NCBI GenBank assembly: GCA_937891445.1
Contig: CALAFV010000327.1
Span: 1-8,140, forward strand
Direction: 5' to 3'
Length of the DNA: 8,140 bases
DNA from: an uncultured Phycisphaerales bacterium
GTDB lineage: Bacteria; Planctomycetota; Phycisphaerae; Phycisphaerales; UBA1924
Positions 5,502 through 8,140 of this stretch are shown here, one piece after another. Within the stretch, counting starts at the first letter, position 1; every line of letters starts with the position of its first letter. The position numbers were made by a program, and so were the translations under genes. The notes under the pieces were generated by a model. It did no database searches and was not told the DNA's origin. It saw nothing but the letters and a program-made list of their open reading frames with translations.

Positions 5502-6715
5502 CGACCCTGACGGGCATCCTTGAGTGGCCCCAGCGCGCCGAGGGCCGCGTCCGCCAAGTTTCCGGCGGCATGATTGTGGCGCGCGACGACGACCCGTTCG
5601 TTCCCCTCTCTTTCGGGGAGCGGTACAAACTCCGCGACGGGCTCCGGGTCACCGTGGAAGTCGGCATGCGCCGGCCCCGCCGCCGGCGTCGTGGCGGAGG
5701 CCGCGGCAAGCCGCGACCCGTCGTCGAGTCGATCCTCCAGATCGAAGGGATGCACCCCGACGACTTCGGCCGCACCAAGCCCTGGGACGAACTCACCAGC
5801 ATCGACCCGCAGCCGCGGCTCACCCTTGAGTACCCCGGCTGCCCCGCCTCCTGCCGCCTCATCGACCTGTTCTGCCCGATCGGGCGCGGGCAGCGCGGCC
5901 TGATCGTCTCACCCCCCAAGGCCGGCAAGACCACCCTCCTCAAGGACATCGCCGGGGCGCTGCTCCGCAACCACCCGGACGTTCATGTCATCATTCTGCT
6001 GGTCGATGAGCGCCCGGAGGAGGTCACCGACTTCCGGCGCACCTTCCAGAACTTCGCCGCCGACCTGGCCTCCGCCGGCGGCCAACTCCCCGAGGGCAAC
6101 GGCGTCGCGGAGCGGATCGCCGGCCGCTGCGAGGTCGTCGCCTCCAGCAACGACAACGACGTCGAGCGCCACATCCAGATCTCCACCAGCACGATCGACC
6201 GCGCCAAGCGCATGGTCGAGGCCGGCAAGCACGTCGTCATCCTCCTGGACTCGCTGACGCGCCTCGGCCGCGCGTTCAACCGCTCGCGCAAGCACTCCTC
6301 CAGCGGCCGCACGATGACCGGCGGCATCGACTCCCGCGCGCTGGAGGTCCCCAAGCAGATCTTCGGCGCCGCCCGCAACACCGAGGAGGCCGGCAGCCTC
6401 ACGATCATCGCCACCTGCCTCGTGGACACCGGCTCGCAGGGCGATCAGGTCATCTTCGAGGAGTTCAAGGGCACCGGCAACATGGAGTTGATCCTGGACC
6501 GGAAGATCGCCGAGCGCCGCCTCTTCCCCGCGATCAACCTCGCCGCCAGCGGCACGCGCAAGGAGCACCTGCTCATGGAGGAGCAGGAACTCAAGACCGT
6601 CACCGCCCTGCGCCGGCGCCTGATGGCCATGCCCCCGCACCAGCAGGTCGAGCAACTCCTGGCCGCGCTCCAGCGCTTCCCGACCAACGCCGCGCTGGTC
6701 GGCTCCGCGGGCTGA
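5498..6715 (+). CDS. rho: Transcription termination factor Rho, divergent form
   Basis: Hexameric RNA-dependent ATPase/translocase that ends transcription of untranslated RNA. The ATPase core is clear: Walker A PPKAGKTT (139-146), catalytic E171 in VDERPEEVTD, Walker B VVILLDS (246-252), R-loop EFKGTGNME (322-330) and arginine finger R354 in SGTRKE. The 405-residue protein departs from E. coli Rho (419) in four ways. The N-terminal helix bundle is absent, as the protein begins at the cold-shock-like RNA domain. The RNP1 segment DGFGFLR is replaced by a non-aromatic AEGRVRQ. The loop at 57-73 is arginine-rich (MRRPRRRRRGGGRGKPR). About 26 extra residues (182-210) follow the catalytic Glu helix. 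The Q-loop (262-273) is two residues longer and more basic than usual. The ATG has no Shine-Dalgarno and overlaps the stop of a leader frame. pfkA follows after 24 bases, so the two are probably co-transcribed. Confidence 0.97.
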   Translation: MTTLTGILEWPQRAEGRVRQVSGGMIVARDDDPFVPLSFGERYKLRDGLRVTVEVGMRRPRRRRRGGGRGKPRPVVESILQIEGMHPDDFGRTKPWDELTSIDPQPRLTLEYPGCPASCRLIDLFCPIGRGQRGLIVSPPKAGKTTLLKDIAGALLRNHPDVHVIILLVDERPEEVTDFRRTFQNFAADLASAGGQLPEGNGVAERIAGRCEVVASSNDNDVERHIQISTSTIDRAKRMVEAGKHVVILLDSLTRLGRAFNRSRKHSSSGRTMTGGIDSRALEVPKQIFGAARNTEEAGSLTIIATCLVDTGSQGDQVIFEEFKGTGNMELILDRKIAERRLFPAINLAASGTRKEHLLMEEQELKTVTALRRRLMAMPPHQQVEQLLAALQRFPTNAALVGSAG

Positions 6716-6727
6716 GCCCCCCGCCCG

Positions 6728-6733
6728 TACCAT
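6728..6733 (+). promoter_or_regulatory. Possible -10 element for a leaderless pfkA transcript
   Basis: TACCAT fits the TANNNT pattern and ends six bases before the pfkA ATG, so a transcript from it would start at the start codon. There is no Shine-Dalgarno for pfkA. No -35 match is visible, and the site is one of few A/T-containing hexamers, so chance is possible. Confidence 0.3.
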
Positions 6734-6739
6734 CGGCGC

Positions 6740-7855
6740 ATGACGACCACGACCCGCCCGCGACGCATCGGGCTGCTCACCGGCGGCGGCGACTGCCCCG
6801 GGCTCAACGCCGTCATCCGCGCCGTCACAAAGGACGCCCTCTTCCACGGCATCGAAGTCGTCGGCTTCCTCGACGGCTACCTCGGGCTCATCGAGGACCG
6901 CTCGCGCCCGCTCACCGTCGACGCCGTCTCCAACATCCTTACCGCCGGCGGCACGATCCTCGGCACTTCGAACAAGGCCAACCCGTTCCGCTTCATCCCC
7001 GACGCCGACGGCCCGCCCAGAGATGTGTCCGACCGCTGCCTCGCGACCTGCCGGCGCCACGGCCTGGAGGGCCTGGTGGTCGTCGGCGGCGACGGCACCA
7101 TGACCATCGCCGCCGACCTCGCGCGCCTCGACGGTGGCAACCTGCGGATCATCGGCATCCCCAAAACGATCGACAACGACGTCCGCGGCACCGACATCTC
7201 CTTCGGCTTCATCACCGCCGTCGCCACCGCGACCGAGGCCCTTGACCGCGTTCACTCCACCGCGGCCAGCCACCACCGCGCCATGGTCGTCGAGGTCATG
7301 GGCCGCAACGCCGGCTGGATCGCCCTCCACGCCGGGATCGCTTCCGGCGCCGACATCATCCTCATCCCCGAGATCCCCTTCTCCATCGACCGCGTGATCG
7401 AGGTCATCCTCGAGCGCCGGCGCCGCGGCCGCAGTTTCTCGATCATCTGCGCCGCCGAGGGCGCGCGCCCCATCGGCGGATCGCAGGTCATCGCCCGACT
7501 CGATCCGACCAGCCCCGACCCGGTTCGCCTCGGCGGGATCGGCAAGGTGCTCGCCGACGAGATCGAGGCCCGCACCGCCGCCGCCGGCCGCGCCATCGAG
7601 GCCCGCTACGTCGTGCTCGGCCACGTGCAACGCGGCGGGCCGCCGGTCCCGGCCGACCGCGTCCTGGCCACGCAACTGGGCCACCACGCCATGACGCTGC
7701 TCAAGGCCGGCGCCCACGCCCGCATGGTCGGCATCTCGAACGGCTCGCTCACCGATGTGGACCTGTCCGTCCCCGCCACGGGCCAGCGCCTGGTGCCGAC
7801 GGACCACCCCCTCATCGCGGCCGCCCGCTCGGTGTACACCTCGTTCGGCGACTGA
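6740..7855 (+). CDS. pfkA: 6-phosphofructokinase (PfkA superfamily, mixed-substrate type)
   Basis: Phosphorylates fructose 6-phosphate to fructose 1,6-bisphosphate, the committed step of glycolysis, in the cytoplasm. Motifs in order: nucleotide loop GGGDCPGLN (15-23), GGDGT (116-120), PKTIDND with catalytic base D145 (141-147), MGRNAGWIA (187-195), AEGARP with E240, and the family signature ending LGHVQRGG...ADR (289-307) with H295 and R298. G119 is the residue of ATP-dependent enzymes; PPi-dependent ones have Asp there. K142, however, is the residue usual in PPi-dependent enzymes and in the ATP-PFKs of trypanosomes and plants, where E. coli has Gly. ATP use is therefore more likely, but PPi cannot be excluded. 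At 371 residues it is longer than E. coli PfkA (320) and typical of this subgroup. It starts 24 bases after rho, has no ribosome-binding sequence and probably shares rho's transcript. It ends 12 bases from the convergent STAS gene. Confidence 0.96.
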   Translation: MTTTTRPRRIGLLTGGGDCPGLNAVIRAVTKDALFHGIEVVGFLDGYLGLIEDRSRPLTVDAVSNILTAGGTILGTSNKANPFRFIPDADGPPRDVSDRCLATCRRHGLEGLVVVGGDGTMTIAADLARLDGGNLRIIGIPKTIDNDVRGTDISFGFITAVATATEALDRVHSTAASHHRAMVVEVMGRNAGWIALHAGIASGADIILIPEIPFSIDRVIEVILERRRRGRSFSIICAAEGARPIGGSQVIARLDPTSPDPVRLGGIGKVLADEIEARTAAAGRAIEARYVVLGHVQRGGPPVPADRVLATQLGHHAMTLLKAGAHARMVGISNGSLTDVDLSVPATGQRLVPTDHPLIAAARSVYTSFGD

Positions 7856-7867
7856 CGCGACGGCCGC

Positions 7868-8140
7868 CTACGCCGCCCTGGCCTTGCGGAACCACGCCGG
7901 CAGCCAGACCGGTCCGCCGCGCGCCGACGCGGCGCACCGCCGCACCGCCTCCTCGCGCGACGGCGCCACGTCCAGTTCAACACCCACCGCCCGAATCGCA
8001 TCCCGCACGCGCGCCGACGCCCCGTACAGCACCAGCCGCCCCCCGAGCCGCTCGCACCGCTCGCGCGCCCGCCGCAACTCGCAGAAGAACGCCGCTGACA
8101 GGCTCGTGACGCGCCCCAGCCCGATCGCCAGACGCCCGCC
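7868..8140 (-). CDS. STAS-domain protein (anti-sigma-factor-antagonist-like), N-terminus outside the window
   Basis: The 90 C-terminal residues are visible; the frame continues through base 8140. The pattern matches the second half of a STAS domain: a strand (RLAIGLGRVTSL), the helix after the phosphorylation site (AAFFCELRRARERCERLGG), a strand (RLVLYGA), then a helix (SARVRDAIRAVGVELDVA). The family binds anti-sigma kinases or acts as a regulatory domain in transporters and signalling proteins. Canonical members have D-S-S-G at the phosphoserine loop; here it appears as S-A-A-F, so no phosphorylatable Ser is at the expected place and the protein is unlikely to be switched by the usual kinase. 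The last 25 or so residues, ending PAWFRKARAA, are a short basic tail. It converges on pfkA. Whether it stands alone or ends a larger protein cannot be told. An in-frame TTG within the visible part exists but would cut the domain and is not a likely start. Confidence 0.72.
   Translation of the reverse strand, partial: GGRLAIGLGRVTSLSAAFFCELRRARERCERLGGRLVLYGASARVRDAIRAVGVELDVAPSREEAVRRCAASARGGPVWLPAWFRKARAA

Noticed and set aside
5909..7807. A minus-strand open frame of 632 codons across rho and pfkA
   Set aside because: It mirrors two conserved plus-strand genes and yields a low-complexity Asp/Gly/Ala/Val-rich translation with no recognisable domain.

Overview
The window is very GC-rich, with almost every codon of the recognisable genes ending in G or C. 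It carries four complete or nearly complete core-metabolism and RNA-processing genes plus one gene cut by the right edge. Gene content, scarcity of Shine-Dalgarno sequences, a divergent Rho and a PfkA with a lysine in its PKTIDND motif suggest a high-GC member of the Planctomycetota, perhaps the Phycisphaerae. That placement is an inference from sequence character, not a demonstrated assignment. I see no mobile element, CRISPR array, tRNA or rRNA, and the region looks chromosomal and vertically inherited.

Layout, left to right: (1) 1-2845, minus strand: an RNase E/G family endoribonuclease with a complete catalytic core and a very long, low-complexity, arginine-rich tail. Its reading frame has no stop before the window edge. 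Near its 3' end (about 58-294) a different minus-strand frame looks coding and encodes a two-helix membrane segment ending at a stop at 58-60. (2) 2846-3392: a 547-base gap without a convincing gene, containing GC-rich hairpins, one of them directly before the rne start. (3) 3393-5153, minus: phosphotransferase-system enzyme I (ptsI) with all active-site residues. (4) 5154-5497: the divergent control region between ptsI and rho, with a good sigma-70-type promoter for rho and a 38-codon leader reading frame that overlaps the rho start as ATGA. (5) 5498-6715, plus: transcription termination factor Rho, lacking the usual N-terminal helical domain and carrying an arginine-rich loop and a 26-residue insertion. 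(6) 6740-7855, plus: 6-phosphofructokinase, 24 bases after rho. (7) 7868-8140, minus: the C-terminal part of a STAS-domain protein, convergent with pfkA.

How they may work together: RNase E and Rho govern RNA decay and transcription termination, while PtsI and PfkA consume PEP and fructose-6-phosphate at the entry to glycolysis. Degradosomes in other bacteria link RNase E to Rho (Rhodobacter capsulatus) or RNase Y to phosphofructokinase (Bacillus subtilis), so the juxtaposition is suggestive but unproven. The points most worth a second look are the frame conflict at the 3' end of rne, the rho leader reading frame, and the unusual structure of this Rho.
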